Positions 33,623 through 42,294 of a stretch of 56,697 nt of DNA are shown here, piece by piece; the first letter of the stretch is position 1, and every line of letters starts with the position of its first letter. Location: NCBI RefSeq assembly GCF_900101885.1, contig NZ_FNAN01000033.1, positions 1-56,697 on the forward strand, written 5' to 3'. A model generated the notes under the pieces. The model made no database searches. It was not told the DNA's origin and saw only the letters and a program-made list of their open reading frames with translations. Source of the DNA: Dyadobacter soli. Lineage in GTDB: Bacteria > Bacteroidota > Bacteroidia > Cytophagales > Spirosomataceae. The position numbers and the translations under genes are program-made.

Positions 33623-36283
33623 ATGAACGATTTACTTTTCTGGAAGGTGTGGTCGCCGTCCGAGCGGCGGATGGCTGTCGGTACTTTCCTGGTTTTGATT
33701 TTGGGGCTTGCTTACCTGGTTTGGCAATGCATTGATCCGCTGGGCAATGTGGTGCGGTGGAATGTGGTGAGTGAGTTGTCGGAAACGACGGCCGTAGTGG
33801 ATGTGCTGCAACTCGGACAATGGCAATACGGCATTTCGACGCCGACGCACCTGGTGACGGAAAATTTCATGTCGTCGGTGATGGAAGTCAATGCGCTGAC
33901 GGTTTATCTGTTCTGGATCGGGGCGCTGACGGGTCTCTCGCTGGTGCTGGCGGCGCTTACTACCATGCCGCGGTTCTGGTACCTTGCCGGGACGATCCTT
34001 TTCATCCTGTTTCTGGCATTTGCCCGACTCGAAACCTTGCGTGTCTTCGGGGCTGAAAACCGTTTGTTGTTTCTGATTTCCACTGTTTTATACGGAGGTC
34101 TTTCCTATTATTTCCACGCATTTCGCCCGGATTTGGGCATTGCTACGCGCATCGCGGGTATGCTCGGTGTTTCGGTGGTATTGGCTGTGCTTGTTGCATT
34201 CGGCTCGTCGTCGCCGGTGCCGGTGCTCACGGCTGCGGTATATTCTTTCCCGCTCTGGCTGGTGGCTACAATGCTTTTCCTGCTCGTTTCCGCGACGGAA
34301 ATCATGGCCGGCCTGGTTTGGCTGAGTACAAGCGGCGAGGCTGGGAAGGGGCGGTCCGGGCTTGTACAGTTTATCGTGATCAGTGTGCTGTACCTGCTGC
34401 TTTTGTTATTGATATACCTCCAAAATACCCGTCAGATAGACTGGAACGTCACTTTGGTCAGCCCGTTTTACCTCGCATTGGCATCGGGTATACTCGGCAT
34501 CTGGGGATTCAGAAGGCGGGCAGATTCTACGCAGGGCGTGATCCCGTTCCGTAGCACCGGTTTCTGGCTATACATCGGTTTATTTATCGTTGCGGCTTCT
34601 TTTGGTGGCTTAATGGCCGGTACGGCAAACGATCCGGTGCTGGAAACGTTGGAAGACACCGTCGTGCAGGGTCAGCTGGCGATGGGTTTGCTGTTCCTTT
34701 TTTATATACTGGTCAATTTTTGGGAGGTTTTCCAGCAAAGACTGGCCGTTTACAAGGTTTTGTATAAACCCCTCCGCTTCGGACTGACGCAAACGCGGCT
34801 CTTTGGTTTCGCGGGTCTGGTAGTACTGTTTTCAATGCAAAGACTGCTGCCTTTGAACCAGGCCATTGCCGGTTATTTCAATGGATTGGGCGATTTGCAT
34901 GCTACTACGGAGGAGTTTACCCTTGCCGAGCAGTATTACAAGCTCGCATTGCAGCAGGAATTTCAAAACCATAAATCCAACTACGCGCTGGCGTCCATCG
35001 CATTGAAACAGGGCGACCGCAATGCGGCTGCCTACTATTTCAGGCAGGCATTGTTGAAAAACCCTTCACCGCAAGCCTATGCTGGTTTGAGCGGTATTCT
35101 GGTGCAGGAAAGCCTGTTTTTTGATGCCGTATACAGTTTACAGGAAGGTCTTCGCCGCTTCCCGGCCAATGGAGAGCTGCTGAATAATCTTGGAATGCTT
35201 TATTCCAAAACCAATGTGGCGGACTCGGCTTACTATTACCTGGATCTTGCCCAAACCAATGCAAAACGCCCGGAAATCCCGGCTACCAACCTGCTTGCCA
35301 TTCTTGCTAAAAACACCAACTCCGGCCTGCTCGATTCGCTTGCCGGAAGCTCCGAAAAGCGCGATTACCTTTCATGGCAGGCCAACTGGCTGGCAGTCCA
35401 GAATATGAGGCAACAATTCCAAAAAGAGGATTTTAACAAGAATTCAATTCCTGCCGACTCGCTTCTGAGTGTTTCGTCATTGGCCTATTTACTGAATTAT
35501 GCCACAAATCAGGCTGCGTTCGACTCATTACCGGCTACTTTCCTGCCGAAACTGGCTGTGAAGAATCCGGTACTCTCACAGGATCTGTCGCTCGTGGCAT
35601 TGTACCCGCAATTTTATAGCGGCAATAAATTGAAAGCATTGGAAATGCTCACAGCCTGGACGGCAGAGGAGGGTGAGAAGAGTGATTTGTACCACAAAAT
35701 ATTGGGTCACTGGCTGCTGCAACTGGGATTGTATGATAAGGCCATCGAGGCGCTTTCGCCGGTGGAAGGGATCGAGGGAACGCTTGGAATGGCTGTTGCC
35801 AATGCATTATCCGACAAAAAGGAAGTAGCGGTGGTATTGCTCGACAAGGCGCAGGAAAAAGAGAAAAGCCCGGCATTGGAGCAATTAAAGCAGACATTAT
35901 TCTCTGGCGTCAGGCCGAAATCGGTATCGGATTCGCTGTTTTCGGTTGTTTCAAAATCACCGTCCGCACAAAACATTCAAAACGCAGTGCGCGCGAATCC
36001 TTTCGACGCCCGCATTGTTTCGGCGGCATCGGAGTATTACAGGGGCAAAAAGCAGGTGAAGCAGGCCTATCAGCTGGTGCTGGACGCCTTGCGTTACAAT
36101 GAGTACGCGCCCGAATTGTGGGAGCAATATGCATTCCTGAGCCTGGAACAGGGCTTGCTCACGCAAGCGGCGGAAGGGGAAGTGAAGGTAAAGCAATATG
36201 CATTGCCTGCCGGTTATCAGCGATTTCTGACGCGCTATCAGCCGATGCGGGCACTTATCGAAAAACAAAGAGCGGAATTTTGA
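33623..36283 (+). CDS. membrane-anchored TPR protein, 886 aa
   Basis: The N-terminal ~410 residues contain about ten membrane helices (first at about 19-37, others to ~405). The remainder is soluble with TPR-like units (AEQYYKLALQQEFQNHKSNY; NAAAYYFRQALLKNPSP; DAVYSLQEGLRRFPANGELLNNLGML, key parts). The topology places a long helical-repeat domain on one side of the membrane, probably the periplasm. I do not recognise a named family. The start lies 26 bp after the toxin gene, but a functional link is unlikely. Confidence 0.82.
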   Translation: MNDLLFWKVWSPSERRMAVGTFLVLILGLAYLVWQCIDPLGNVVRWNVVSELSETTAVVDVLQLGQWQYGISTPTHLVTENFMSSVMEVNALTVYLFWIGALTGLSLVLAALTTMPRFWYLAGTILFILFLAFARLETLRVFGAENRLLFLISTVLYGGLSYYFHAFRPDLGIATRIAGMLGVSVVLAVLVAFGSSSPVPVLTAAVYSFPLWLVATMLFLLVSATEIMAGLVWLSTSGEAGKGRSGLVQFIVISVLYLLLLLLIYLQNTRQIDWNVTLVSPFYLALASGILGIWGFRRRADSTQGVIPFRSTGFWLYIGLFIVAASFGGLMAGTANDPVLETLEDTVVQGQLAMGLLFLFYILVNFWEVFQQRLAVYKVLYKPLRFGLTQTRLFGFAGLVVLFSMQRLLPLNQAIAGYFNGLGDLHATTEEFTLAEQYYKLALQQEFQNHKSNYALASIALKQGDRNAAAYYFRQALLKNPSPQAYAGLSGILVQESLFFDAVYSLQEGLRRFPANGELLNNLGMLYSKTNVADSAYYYLDLAQTNAKRPEIPATNLLAILAKNTNSGLLDSLAGSSEKRDYLSWQANWLAVQNMRQQFQKEDFNKNSIPADSLLSVSSLAYLLNYATNQAAFDSLPATFLPKLAVKNPVLSQDLSLVALYPQFYSGNKLKALEMLTAWTAEEGEKSDLYHKILGHWLLQLGLYDKAIEALSPVEGIEGTLGMAVANALSDKKEVAVVLLDKAQEKEKSPALEQLKQTLFSGVRPKSVSDSLFSVVSKSPSAQNIQNAVRANPFDARIVSAASEYYRGKKQVKQAYQLVLDALRYNEYAPELWEQYAFLSLEQGLLTQAAEGEVKVKQYALPAGYQRFLTRYQPMRALIEKQRAEF

Positions 36284-36323
36284 TGATTTAATATTTTAGC
36301 CATCTCAAAATTACACTTCACCA

Positions 36324-36779
36324 ATGACGGCTTTGTCCTGGAAATCCAATTTCAATGAAACGGAATGCCGGATTTTCCGGGGTAAAGTCATTGCCGGAAT
36401 CCTGAAAACATCTTCCTGGAAGTACGATGGCCGCGGTGAGCTCGATGGTTATATGCTCACATTCAAAACCAAAGGGTTCTTCATACGACATACCGAAATC
36501 AGGGACATTAACGGTAACAGCGTGCTGGGCGGCATAGATTACAACTTGCTCGGCAGTACGGCGGCGATCACTTACGACGGCATAGAATACAAATGGAAAT
36601 TCGATTCGTGGGCACGCCGGAAGTGGGTTGTAGGAAACAGTGATTTCGAAGCCAGTTTCGAGCCGACCGGCTTCTGGAAGCGGGAGGGGCGTGTGACCAA
36701 TGAAGATATTCCGCCGCCGGTAATCCTGGCGTCATTCTTTGTACAAGCTTATTTTCGTAAAATATCCGCTGCATCGTGA
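36324..36779 (+). CDS. conserved hypothetical protein, 151 aa
   Basis: This is a soluble, Trp/Tyr/Phe-rich, beta-strand-rich protein with no signal peptide. Alternating strand patterns (GYMLTFKTKGFFIRHTEIRD, GIEYKWKFDSWARRKWVVG) recall LURP-one/tubby-like beta-barrels, but the similarity is only visual. It lies 40 bp after the membrane-TPR gene and 38 bp before the ABC ATPase gene on the same strand, so the three may be co-transcribed. Confidence 0.7.
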   Translation: MTALSWKSNFNETECRIFRGKVIAGILKTSSWKYDGRGELDGYMLTFKTKGFFIRHTEIRDINGNSVLGGIDYNLLGSTAAITYDGIEYKWKFDSWARRKWVVGNSDFEASFEPTGFWKREGRVTNEDIPPPVILASFFVQAYFRKISAAS

Positions 36780-36817
36780 ACCGTCACATGCGCATTCCCA
36801 ACTGAAAAATTGTATTC

Positions 36818-37528
36818 ATGAAAATCATAGAAACCAGCGAGATCGCCAAACGTTATGTGATGGGCAGCGAGATTATCCAGGCGCTCAAATCCGTTACAAT
36901 TTCGGTGAATAAAGGGGAATATGTGGCGTTTATGGGGCCGTCTGGCTCGGGTAAATCGACTTTGATGAACATTATCGGCTGCCTCGACACGCCTACGACC
37001 GGGCGGTACGTCCTTAATAACAAAGACGTTTCCGACATGACTGAGAACGAGCTCGCGGAGATCCGAAACAAAGAGATAGGGTTTGTGTTTCAGACATTTA
37101 ACCTGCTTCCCAGGATGTCGTCGCTGGATAATGTAGCCCTGCCGCTCATTTACGCGGGACTAAGCAAGGCCGACCGGACAGAAAGGGCCATGCAATCACT
37201 CAAAAACGTAGGCCTCGAAAATAGGGCAGGGCATAAGCCGAACGAGCTTTCAGGCGGTCAGCGGCAGCGCGTAGCGATCGCCCGCGCGCTCGTGAACGAC
37301 CCGAGTATCCTGCTTGCCGATGAGCCGACCGGTAACCTTGATTCCAAAACTTCTTATGAAATCATGGACCTCTTCGACCAGCTTTACAGCAAAGGCAACA
37401 CGATTGTCATGGTCACGCACGAAGAGGACATTGCGCATTACGCACACCGTATCGTGCGCCTGCGCGACGGGCTCGTCGAGTCGGATACCATTAATCCAAA
37501 TCCCACGAAGGTGAGTGCGTTGGTTTGA
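36818..37528 (+). CDS. ABC transporter ATP-binding protein (MacB/LolD type)
   Basis: This 236-aa ATPase of the MacB/LolD/FtsE group has Walker A GPSGSGKST (about residue 40), Q-loop FVFQTFNLLPRMS, signature LSGGQRQRVAIARAL, Walker B ILLADEPTGNLDS and the H-loop VTHEEDIA. Members power mechanotransmission-type transporters for lipoproteins, peptides or antibiotics. No permease gene is adjacent, so its membrane partner is elsewhere. Confidence 0.95.
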   Translation: MKIIETSEIAKRYVMGSEIIQALKSVTISVNKGEYVAFMGPSGSGKSTLMNIIGCLDTPTTGRYVLNNKDVSDMTENELAEIRNKEIGFVFQTFNLLPRMSSLDNVALPLIYAGLSKADRTERAMQSLKNVGLENRAGHKPNELSGGQRQRVAIARALVNDPSILLADEPTGNLDSKTSYEIMDLFDQLYSKGNTIVMVTHEEDIAHYAHRIVRLRDGLVESDTINPNPTKVSALV

Positions 37529-37565
37529 GAACCGCAAAGAAGTTTACAGAAACAAATAGTATAAT

Positions 37566-37646
37566 TATCTTTGTAACGGATAAAGGCCAGTGGCCGAGAG
37601 AATCCGGATGAATGGCCCGACGAGGCGCATCATCCGGATTATTTTT
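37566..37646 (+). promoter_or_regulatory. promoter and leader hairpin ahead of the second RluA gene
   Basis: TATCTTTG (37566-37573) is a perfect -7 element. Downstream, within the predicted leader, lies a perfect 11-bp stem AATCCGGATGA (37601-37611) / TCATCCGGATT (37630-37640) followed by ATTTTT. It looks like an intrinsic terminator placed between promoter and start codon (37659). It may end the upstream ABC transcript or attenuate rluA expression. A smaller GGCC-AGT-GGCC hairpin (37585-37595) precedes it. Confidence 0.6.
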
Positions 37647-37658
37647 ATAGCAATATTT

Positions 37659-38381
37659 ATGAAGATCAATTTCAAAGACATTATCATATTCGAAGACGAG
37701 GATTTTCTGGTGGTGAACAAGCCGCCGCATCTGGCAACGCTCGATGAGCGTACGGCCGATCGCGGAGGAAGTGTGCTACGCCTTGCGAAAGAATACAACC
37801 CCGAATTGCAGGCAGCCCACCGCCTGGATAAGGAAACTTCCGGCGCGCTCGCATTCGCGAAAAATCCTGCGGCTTACCGGCATTTGGCGATGCAATTCGA
37901 GCACCGCGAAGTTACCAAACGGTACCACGCAGTAGTGAACGGTATCCATGACCTGGAAGGCATTTCGGTGTACCTGCCGATCCTGCCGCTGAAAAACGGA
38001 ACGGCGGTGAAGATCGACCGGGCAGACGGGAAAGAAGCAGAGACGATATTTAATACATTGCAGGTGTACCGTGGTTACACATTAGTGGAATGTATCCCCA
38101 TTACCGGGCGCATGCACCAGATCCGCGTGCATTTGTCGTGCCTCAAAGCGCCGATTGTCAATGACCCGCAGTATGGCGGCGAGCCTATTTTTCTTTCAAG
38201 CCTGAAACGAAAGTTCAACCTGAAAAAGGATACTGAGGAACAGCCTCTTATTCAGCGGGTTGCGTTGCATGCGCGATCGCTTTCGTTCGCGGTGATGAAC
38301 GGCGAGGATATACGTGTGGAAGCGCCTTACCCGAAAGATTTCGAAGTACTTGTGAAACAGCTCAATAAATTCGGGGTGTAA
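37659..38381 (+). CDS. RluA family RNA pseudouridine synthase (second copy)
   Basis: This 240-aa stand-alone catalytic domain without S4 has the catalytic motif AAHRLDKETSG (Asp at about residue 53) and PITGRMHQIRVHLS. It differs clearly from the enzyme at 16920-17651, so it probably modifies a different RNA site. The ATG at 37659 is used because the longer frame starts inside the leader hairpin region. Confidence 0.93.
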   Translation: MKINFKDIIIFEDEDFLVVNKPPHLATLDERTADRGGSVLRLAKEYNPELQAAHRLDKETSGALAFAKNPAAYRHLAMQFEHREVTKRYHAVVNGIHDLEGISVYLPILPLKNGTAVKIDRADGKEAETIFNTLQVYRGYTLVECIPITGRMHQIRVHLSCLKAPIVNDPQYGGEPIFLSSLKRKFNLKKDTEEQPLIQRVALHARSLSFAVMNGEDIRVEAPYPKDFEVLVKQLNKFGV

Positions 38382-38389
38382 TAGCATGG

Positions 38390-38422
38390 TTTTTGTTGAA
38401 TGTTAAAAGTTGTGTACGTTTA
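38390..38422 (+). promoter_or_regulatory. promoter of the first tandem secreted paralogue
   Basis: TTTTTG (38390-38395) is followed after 19 nt by TACGTTTA (38415-38422), a 7/8 match to the -7 consensus. The predicted leader is about 28 nt. Confidence 0.55.
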
Positions 38423-38454
38423 TCCATCTTTTTCCATTCAAAACACCTAAAACT

Positions 38455-39189
38455 ATGCGGGCACACACGTTACGAAATACCCATTTTCTGCCATTTATTT
38501 GCCTGTTTTTCCTGCTCGCCGGCACTGCCTCAGCGCAAACCGGCCGGAAAAACGATGTGATCATCAAGCGCGACAGCTCGCGCATTCAAGCGCTCATTAC
38601 GCAAATGAGCTATGAAAAAATCAACTATCGCGACCTGAGCAAGGCCGACAGCGCTGCTACCTACATTTATTTGGACCAGGTAGCGCGGGTGTTGCTGAAA
38701 AACGGCAAGAATATCAATGTAAAAGATTCCATTCCGCCGGGCCGTATTCCACCCGACAGTGTCGGTCAATATGCGGATATGAACAACCTGCCGACTGATC
38801 CTTTCGAGAAAAGCGTGGTAATGGCTAACTCAGACCAGCTACGGGATAAATACGAATACCACAATAACCGCGCGATTGATGGAAAAACGGGTGCGATTGT
38901 ATTCACCTCGGTAGCTGTGGCTACGTTGGTATCAGGCATAATCGTTGCCAGCACAGGCGACAGCCCGGATAACAAGACGATTGGTACTTCACTAGCGATC
39001 GCTGGCCCGGCTGTGGGGGTTGTTTTTGGATTAATTGGGTTTAAAAACTATAAAATTCACAGCAAAAGGGCCGATAAGATCAAAACGGAATTGCAACGCC
39101 GGAACCAGCCGCTGACGACATTCAGCATTACGCCGCATGTCGATCCGTTCAGTAAGTCGGCGAGGTTGGGCCTCAGGCTGTCGTTCTGA
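38455..39189 (+). CDS. exported hypothetical protein, tandem paralogue 1
   Basis: This 244-aa protein has a signal peptide (cleavage near ASAQ, residue 28). A short N-terminal domain (RKNDVIIKRDSSRIQALITQ to VARVLLKNGK) resembles small beta domains that begin many Bacteroidota exported proteins. A C-terminal half follows with two hydrophobic Gly/Ala/Val-rich helices (about residues 145-165 and 180-198) and a basic tail. Start at 38455 gives the signal; no longer start is needed. The downstream gene has the same plan, so the two arose by duplication. Confidence 0.78.
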   Translation: MRAHTLRNTHFLPFICLFFLLAGTASAQTGRKNDVIIKRDSSRIQALITQMSYEKINYRDLSKADSAATYIYLDQVARVLLKNGKNINVKDSIPPGRIPPDSVGQYADMNNLPTDPFEKSVVMANSDQLRDKYEYHNNRAIDGKTGAIVFTSVAVATLVSGIIVASTGDSPDNKTIGTSLAIAGPAVGVVFGLIGFKNYKIHSKRADKIKTELQRRNQPLTTFSITPHVDPFSKSARLGLRLSF

Positions 39190-39246
39190 TTGCGGTAAAT
39201 TGATTACTTTCATAGGGTGAAATCAGTTACAAAAAGCCTTTCCCTC

Positions 39247-40047
39247 ATGAAAGTAATTCTACCCAAGCTGAAAAATCAGCTTTTAGCCATGTTAATGCTA
39301 TTATTTGTCGTTCAGGCAAATGCTCAAACGCCGCGCAAGGCGGATGTGATCAGGCTGCGCGACGAGTCCAAACTGGAAGTGTTCATCCAGGAAGTGGACG
39401 ACCAGGTTGTGAAATACAAGAAGATAAGCGACCCGGAAGGGCCGCTTTTTTCCGTTAAGAAGTCCGATATCGCGTCGATTCGCTACGGGAACGGTGAAGA
39501 GGAAACGTTTGAGGCCACGCTGGAAGTGCAGAGTTACTATGCTCCCACGAAACCAGCACCAGCTGCCCGACCGCAGGAGCAGCGCCCCGCTGCCCGAAAG
39601 CCAGCTAATGGTCCGGTAAAACCGTCCGTTCAGTTTGCCGAGGACGTCAGGAACTCTTCGCCCGACCATTTGCGCAGCATGTACACTTACTACAAGACGC
39701 GTTCGAAGTCGGGGATGGTCATGGGCATTGCGGGTACTTCTGTGGGCATTGTTGTGGCGGCCATTGGTACAGGCATTGTGGCCGGGGCAATGGACGACAA
39801 CGGTAATTTCAAAAGTTACCAGGACGAACTAAGGGCGCGCAAAGGGGCTTATATGATGCTGGGAGGCTTCGCTGGTGCGATTACATTTGGTACTGTCGGG
39901 TTTGTAAAGGGCGGTAAGAACGGCGCCAAAGCCAGCCGCATTCGCCGTGAGCTGATCCGCCGCGGAGAGCCTCTTACCATTAGTATCAGGCCATCTTTCA
40001 GCCCATCGCAACGCGCCGGGAGTCTGGCATTAGCGATTAATTTCTGA
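39247..40047 (+). CDS. exported hypothetical protein, tandem paralogue 2
   Basis: This 266-aa protein shares the layout of its upstream neighbour: signal peptide (to ANAQ), a motif RKADVIRLRDESKLEVFIQEV matching the neighbour's RKNDVIIKRDSSRIQALI, a Pro/Ala-rich linker (about 105-130), two Gly/Ala-rich helices (about 160-185 and 205-225) and a basic C-terminus (RIRRELIRRGEPLT versus KIKTELQRRNQPLT). ATG 39247 is chosen; a GTG ten codons earlier is possible. Function is unknown. It ends at a strong bidirectional terminator. Confidence 0.78.
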   Translation: MKVILPKLKNQLLAMLMLLFVVQANAQTPRKADVIRLRDESKLEVFIQEVDDQVVKYKKISDPEGPLFSVKKSDIASIRYGNGEEETFEATLEVQSYYAPTKPAPAARPQEQRPAARKPANGPVKPSVQFAEDVRNSSPDHLRSMYTYYKTRSKSGMVMGIAGTSVGIVVAAIGTGIVAGAMDDNGNFKSYQDELRARKGAYMMLGGFAGAITFGTVGFVKGGKNGAKASRIRRELIRRGEPLTISIRPSFSPSQRAGSLALAINF

Positions 40048-40061
40048 TTTTTAGCCTAAAT

Positions 40062-40099
40062 AAAAAGCGGGCTCCGAATGACTCGGAGCCCGCTTTTTT
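40062..40099. terminator. bidirectional intrinsic terminator
   Basis: A long perfect stem, AAAAAGCGGGCTCCGA and TCGGAGCCCGCTTTTT, with a 5-nt loop sits between convergent genes. A-rich and T-rich flanks make it effective on both strands. Confidence 0.95.
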
Positions 40100-40113
40100 A
40101 TGACTTGAATTTC

Positions 40114-40644
40114 TTAGAATTTGAATGCGATACCTGCTTTCAAAGGAGATGCATTGTAACCAACTTCTGCGAAAACGCCCATGTTAGGCTTGAAGTAGTA
40201 ACGTGCGCCGGCAAATACACCGAAGAAAACGCCGCTTCCGTAGCCGTCATTATAAACGCCTGACCAGCCGTCCGGATCGCTGAAAGAAGAAACGCGGTAG
40301 CCGAGTGATGGGCCTGCGTACAAATCAAGGTTGTCCAGTTTCAGGAAGTGCTTTCCATAGTGATACGAACCTCTTGCTGCGATGGTGAAGAAGTTGTATC
40401 TCCATTTGTAACCCACGTAGCCGTAGTTCCAGGTAGTAAAGTCCGCCTGACCACCGACGCTGATGAAGTCGTGGATACCACCTTCGAACGAAGCACCTAC
40501 TCCGACGCCGCCGCCGCCATAAGTTCCGCCAAGGTTGATACCTGCATTCAATAATTTATCTCCTTTCTCAAATTGGGCAAACGCCTTCTCCGAAGCTGCG
40601 CTGAAAAGAGCGGCAACAACAAGCATGAATAGAGTCTTTTTCAT
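40114..40644 (-). CDS. small outer-membrane beta-barrel protein
   Basis: This 176-aa protein has a signal peptide (to AFAQ) and ~150 residues of Gly/aromatic beta strands ending in AGIAFKF, where the terminal Phe is typical for barrel insertion by BamA. It resembles OmpW/OmpX-like porin-family proteins with about eight strands. A promoter nested in an inverted repeat lies upstream, suggesting regulated expression. Confidence 0.88.
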   Translation of the reverse strand: MKKTLFMLVVAALFSAASEKAFAQFEKGDKLLNAGINLGGTYGGGGVGVGASFEGGIHDFISVGGQADFTTWNYGYVGYKWRYNFFTIAARGSYHYGKHFLKLDNLDLYAGPSLGYRVSSFSDPDGWSGVYNDGYGSGVFFGVFAGARYYFKPNMGVFAEVGYNASPLKAGIAFKF

Positions 40645-40672
40645 CGTAATAGATTAGTTATTGTTAAATAAT

Positions 40673-40722
40673 AATGGCACAAATTAAAGCCTTTATTTCA
40701 ATGCTTCAAAACTTGTGCCATT
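40673..40722 (-). promoter_or_regulatory. beta-barrel gene promoter nested in an inverted repeat
   Basis: On the minus strand TTTTG (40707-40711) is followed after 19 nt by TTAATTTG (40680-40687). The perfect 10-bp arms AATGGCACAA (40673-40682) and TTGTGCCATT (40713-40722) flank the promoter, and the left arm overlaps the -7 element. This could be a looping operator. Confidence 0.65.
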
Positions 40723-40785
40723 TATAGTTATTAACCGGAGATTCCCACTTTATAAGCGGTTTCGGCATCTTTCTTTAATCCAAAA

Positions 40786-41475
40786 TCAGATGTGCTTGCG
40801 GAGCTTATCCTTAAAGACCTTTTTAAATTTATCCAGTTTTGGTGCAATCACGAAGGCGCAATAGCCCTGCTCGGGATTGTTGGCAAAATAATTCTGGTGG
40901 TAGTCTTCGGCAGGGTAAAACTTCTGGAATTTAGTGATTTCGGTGACAATCGGATTCGTGTAAGCGCCCGATTTGTCCAGTTCCGCCTTGGCCGTTTCCG
41001 CCAGCTGTTTCTGCTCGTCGGAATGGTAAAAAATGACTGAACGGTATTGCGTTCCTACGTCATTTCCCTGGCGGTTCAGCGAAGTAGGATCGTGGCTGCG
41101 GAAGAATGCTTCCAGCAGGTCGGCGTAGCTGATCACCTTGGGATCGTAGGTAACTTCCACACATTCGGCGTGGCCGGTAGTACCTGTGCACACGGCTTTA
41201 TAATTGGGATTGGGATCATGCCCGCCCGAGTAGCCCGAAACCACTTTCTTAACGCCTTCGAGTGATTCCATCACGGCCTCGGTGCACCAGAAACATCCCG
41301 TACCAAATGTCGCGACTTGGGTATTCGCGGTGTCGACATTGCTTTCGTCGAGGGCGGTTGAGGCTGCTTCTTTGTCCATTTTGCTCTTGTGTTTTTTGTC
41401 AGACTGTGCGCACGATACGAGTGCCGCACAGCACAAAAATATAAACGTGAAAATCGGAATGGTGGTTCTTATCAT
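40786..41475 (-). CDS. msrA: peptide-methionine (S)-S-oxide reductase, exported lipoprotein form
   Basis: This 229-aa enzyme reduces methionine-S-sulfoxide residues. The catalytic motif is GCFWCTE (about residue 65), with YRSVIFYHSDEQ and YHQNYF blocks conserved. The N-terminus has a lipoprotein signal (ALVSC, Cys-22), so repair occurs in the periplasm or at the inner or outer membrane surface. ATG 41475 is preferred to a TTG six codons upstream. A candidate resolving Cys is the one in GYCAF near the C-terminus. Confidence 0.95.
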   Translation of the reverse strand: MIRTTIPIFTFIFLCCAALVSCAQSDKKHKSKMDKEAASTALDESNVDTANTQVATFGTGCFWCTEAVMESLEGVKKVVSGYSGGHDPNPNYKAVCTGTTGHAECVEVTYDPKVISYADLLEAFFRSHDPTSLNRQGNDVGTQYRSVIFYHSDEQKQLAETAKAELDKSGAYTNPIVTEITKFQKFYPAEDYHQNYFANNPEQGYCAFVIAPKLDKFKKVFKDKLRKHI

Positions 41476-41618
41476 AACAGTACGGGTTATCAATGTTTGG
41501 GTAACGATTACGGCGTCAATAAAGTTTTATCACTGTAATCGTATAATATTTACGAAATTTGAAGTCCAACGGATCGGGAAGCGGCGAAATCCCGACGGTA
41601 TCAAATCTCCGGTAGTTT

Positions 41619-42164
41619 ATGACCTATCTACATTTCAAAGCACTCCATATCATATTCGTAGTCAGCTGGTTTGCAGGGCTTTTTTACATGCCGAGGCTGT
41701 TTGTGTACCACACCGAAGCCAACGACAAGCCCAGCCCGGAGCGCGAAATCCTTCTGGCACAATTCACTAAAATGGAGAAATTGCTCTTCAATGCGATCAT
41801 GACGCCGGCTTGCTGGCTCGCATTACTTTGCGGCACAGCCATGCTCTACATCACGCCCGCCTGGCTCGATCAGGGGTGGATGAAGCTGAAACTCGTATTT
41901 GTCCTCGGATTGCTGGCCTACCATTCCATCACCCGGAAGATTTTGCTCGAACTACGGCAAGGCAAATTCCGGTTCAGTTCGTTCCAGTTGCGGCTTTTCA
42001 ACGAGGTTGCGACGATATTCCTTTTTTCCATCGTGTTTTTGGTAGTATTAAAAAACACGGTCGACTGGCTGTGGGGCGTGCTTGGATTGCTGGCCTTTGC
42101 CGTCGTGATCATGACTGCCGTGCGGATCGTGAAGAGAATGCGGGAAAAGAAAGCTGGCGTTTAG
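41619..42164 (+). CDS. hemJ: HemJ-like protoporphyrinogen oxidase (CopD/UPF0093 family)
   Basis: This 181-aa inner-membrane protein has about four to five helices. The family markers are the conserved His in ALHIIFVVSWFAGLFY (about residue 10), the Arg in MPRLFVYH and the KLKLVF / AYHS segment (His about 103). HemJ oxidises protoporphyrinogen IX in haem synthesis. A possible role in respiratory cofactor supply fits other redox genes in the window, but the gene stands alone. It ends at a good terminator. Confidence 0.9.
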   Translation: MTYLHFKALHIIFVVSWFAGLFYMPRLFVYHTEANDKPSPEREILLAQFTKMEKLLFNAIMTPACWLALLCGTAMLYITPAWLDQGWMKLKLVFVLGLLAYHSITRKILLELRQGKFRFSSFQLRLFNEVATIFLFSIVFLVVLKNTVDWLWGVLGLLAFAVVIMTAVRIVKRMREKKAGV

Positions 42165-42187
42165 TAGTGCTATATATAAATGAAGAG

Positions 42188-42220
42188 GCCCTTCGGATTT
42201 GTAGTCCGGAGGGCTTTTTT
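42188..42220 (+). terminator. intrinsic terminator after hemJ
   Basis: A stem of ten pairs with one G-T pair, GCCCTTCGGA (42188-42197) / TCCGGAGGGC (42205-42214), is followed by six T. Confidence 0.9.
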
Positions 42221-42251
42221 GTTGCATTCATCTCACCCTACATTACGAGTG

Positions 42252-42289
42252 TTTCGTTTTGAAACGAAAATTTAGTTATATCAACTAAA
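42252..42289. repeat. two short dyads beyond the M56 gene stop
   Basis: TTTCGTTT-TG-AAACGAAA (42252-42269) is directly followed by TTTAGTT-ATATC-AACTAAA (42271-42289). The second uses the same TTTAGTT half-site as the blaI-like operator at 43952-43970, but in the opposite arrangement. They may act as 3' hairpins of the M56 transcript or as a second regulator site. Confidence 0.5.
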
Positions 42290-42294
42290 AAATT

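Noticed and set aside
37585..37640. tRNA-like folding in the leader of the second RluA gene
   Set aside because: No acceptor, anticodon or T-arm consensus is present; only two simple hairpins.
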